Source of the DNA: Verticillium longisporum
Lineage: Eukaryota > Ascomycota > Sordariomycetes > Glomerellales > Plectosphaerellaceae
DNA: 64,000 nt
Direction: 5' to 3'
Assembly (NCBI GenBank): GCA_019188255.1
Contig: JAETXT010000009.1
Span: 2,108,001-2,172,000, forward strand
The translations under genes and the position numbers were made by a program. The notes under the pieces are model-generated. The model searched no databases and was not told where the DNA came from. It saw nothing but the letters and a program-made list of their open reading frames with translations. Below are positions 62,629 to 64,000 of the stretch, piece after piece. Each line of letters starts with the position of its first letter. Position 1 is the first letter of the stretch.

Positions 62629-64000
62629 GAGGAGAATGCAACAGATATCGAAGAATCTACACAGCCACAAATGTGGCTTATCACAACGTCTTGTCCCTGC
62701 CTCCTCTGTGAACCTCTTCCCCATCTCTTTCCTCCTTTCCTCCCTTCCTCCTCTCTTCTTCTTCTTCCTCTTCCAACACCATCCCCTCAAACACAACCCC
62801 ACGACCACTCTATCTATGCCTGGTCTTTCATCGTAATGCATCAGATGCAGCCAAGGTCATCGAATCTCCCCCCCCACGAAAACGTCACCCAATCGATCAG
62901 CTGCGAGGCGTCACTGCCCGCGTCGTCCGCTTCATCATCGCTTCCAGCTCCTGCAGGCCCTTATTCGCTGCCTCACTGCCGCTGCCACTGTCACGCCCGT
63001 TGGCCGCGCGGGCGAGAAGTCTCTCCGCGACGCTCAGTGACGGATCCGTCCGGTACCTCTCGAGTGCATGCGAAGTGCCCTGCACCTGGGGACTGCTGCT
63101 TGTCAGCTTTTTTGCTGCGGATCCTCAACGTGGCACCCTCAGAGCCATACCCTTCACCAGAGACCCTCATCGAAGGAGCAGCCGAATTGGGCGTCATGGC
63201 GAGCTTGTCTCTTTCGTATCGGGATTGCGACAATGTTGCTGCTTGTACTTGACTTCTTCGTCGCGCCACAATCTCCGACAGGGAGGTCTTTGGACGGCAA
63301 CGGCGAAGACTTGTTCTTTCTGGTCGTCGATTCGTGTCTCAGGGGGTGCCAATCGAGTTTGGCTTGGTCAACGGTGAAATGATTGATCTGGTCAATGGTG
63401 AATGATTGTTCGTGTGTCGCTGAGCTTCAACAGTGCTTCTCGTTGCTGCTTCGTGCAATGGTATCGGAACAGAACTCGATCAACTTCGTGAAGCGAAACC
63501 TCCCCTCCTCTAAATACCACTCTTCTGGCAGCGAACCTGCCTCGAAAGATTTCGCATAAAGCATCTCCTTCGCAGCTGCTCGCTCGAGCCATCTCGCAAC
63601 AGAGCGGGCGCGCATTCGAGGACGAAGCAACGTGAAAGCAAGACACAAAGAAAGAGAGACGTACCCCATGCCTCCACACGTAATGCGTCACATTGCGCGA
63701 GGTACGTTGACGTACAGGAACCATGACCGACGTCTACCTTTGGCGATGGAACCTCTGGTCAATTCCCAAACAGGAGCGTTCAACCTGCAGCCTTACATAC
63801 TAATACCAGATTGTGCCTCCCTTGGGTGTTCAGAGTGAGCATCCTCTCATGGGAGGATGCGCATTTGCGCAGTCTCCCCCCCGCGCGCTTCCTCGTCTGC
63901 GCGGGCATCACTCGCCGATCTGCGCATAAATACGCTTCTTGCCCGCCCGAGTCTCGCGACAATAGTCTTTTCCCCTGAGCAACTCTGAGAACCCGTGCCT

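Larger units (their letters stand above)
61686..64000. other. Intergenic right end: AT-rich tract and unassigned DNA
   Basis: After the NLP stop come GAAGAATGAG-type short repeats (61720-61800), then an AT-rich tract (about 62000-62260) with TTTA runs and a tRNA-like pair of promoter boxes. An 18-bp tandem repeat lies at 62488-62541 and a TACCTAAGG element at 62596-62628. From 62640 to 64000 the composition is normal but I recognise no gene. ORFs of up to 193 codons have no family features. A gene may begin beyond the window edge. Confidence 0.4.

Overview
The window is nuclear DNA of a filamentous ascomycete, most likely a Sordariomycete. The evidence is short spliceosomal introns (about 45-80 nt, donors such as GTATGT or GTAAGT, CTGAC-type branch sites before the acceptor), GC-rich codon third positions, and Pezizomycotina-type genes (Mug190-like C2 protein, Zn2Cys6 regulators, a CFEM-containing PTH11-type receptor, an NLP). 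No bacterial operons, rRNA or CRISPR were seen. I place 21 protein genes by joining open frames across splice sites and checking reading phase. Function calls rest on recognised family sequence features, not on a database search.

Layout. Positions 1-20300 hold housekeeping genes: Mug190-like membrane C2 protein, RRP12, the SNARE VTI1, an FAD oxidoreductase, COX11 divergent from ribosomal protein L26 (uL24), and a 1021-residue conserved protein of unknown function. A 6-kb gene-free stretch follows (20285-26288). Positions 26289-42291 are dense and conserved: SET-domain protein, glycosyltransferase-like type II membrane protein, PLP homeostasis protein, AP-2 alpha, NDUFAF5-like methyltransferase, ARPC5, V-ATPase subunit B, HMG-CoA lyase. 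From 42300 to the end the gene density falls and content is more accessory: a Zn2Cys6-like protein with repeats, a DUF2470 membrane protein, a CFEM/PTH11-type receptor, a secreted phosphoesterase carrying two minisatellites, a Zn2Cys6 regulator, an NLP necrosis-inducing protein, and an AT-rich tract with tRNA-like promoter boxes.

The genes do not form one pathway or an obvious biosynthetic cluster. Several belong to shared cell systems: endomembrane traffic (VTI1, AP-2, V-ATPase, ARPC5) and mitochondria (COX11, NDUFAF5, HMG-CoA lyase). The right third suggests sensing and secretion, possibly host-associated.

Main observations. (1) Four conserved genes each lack exactly one C in a coding-strand C run, which breaks the frame; this looks like systematic homopolymer error in the assembly. 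(2) A palindromic TAGGTACCTA-type element recurs only between genes. (3) One phosphoesterase gene has an intron largely made of a 14-bp minisatellite and a 19-bp minisatellite just upstream. (4) An 8-nt terminal exon closes the unknown 1021-residue protein. No convincing wholly new multi-gene system was found.
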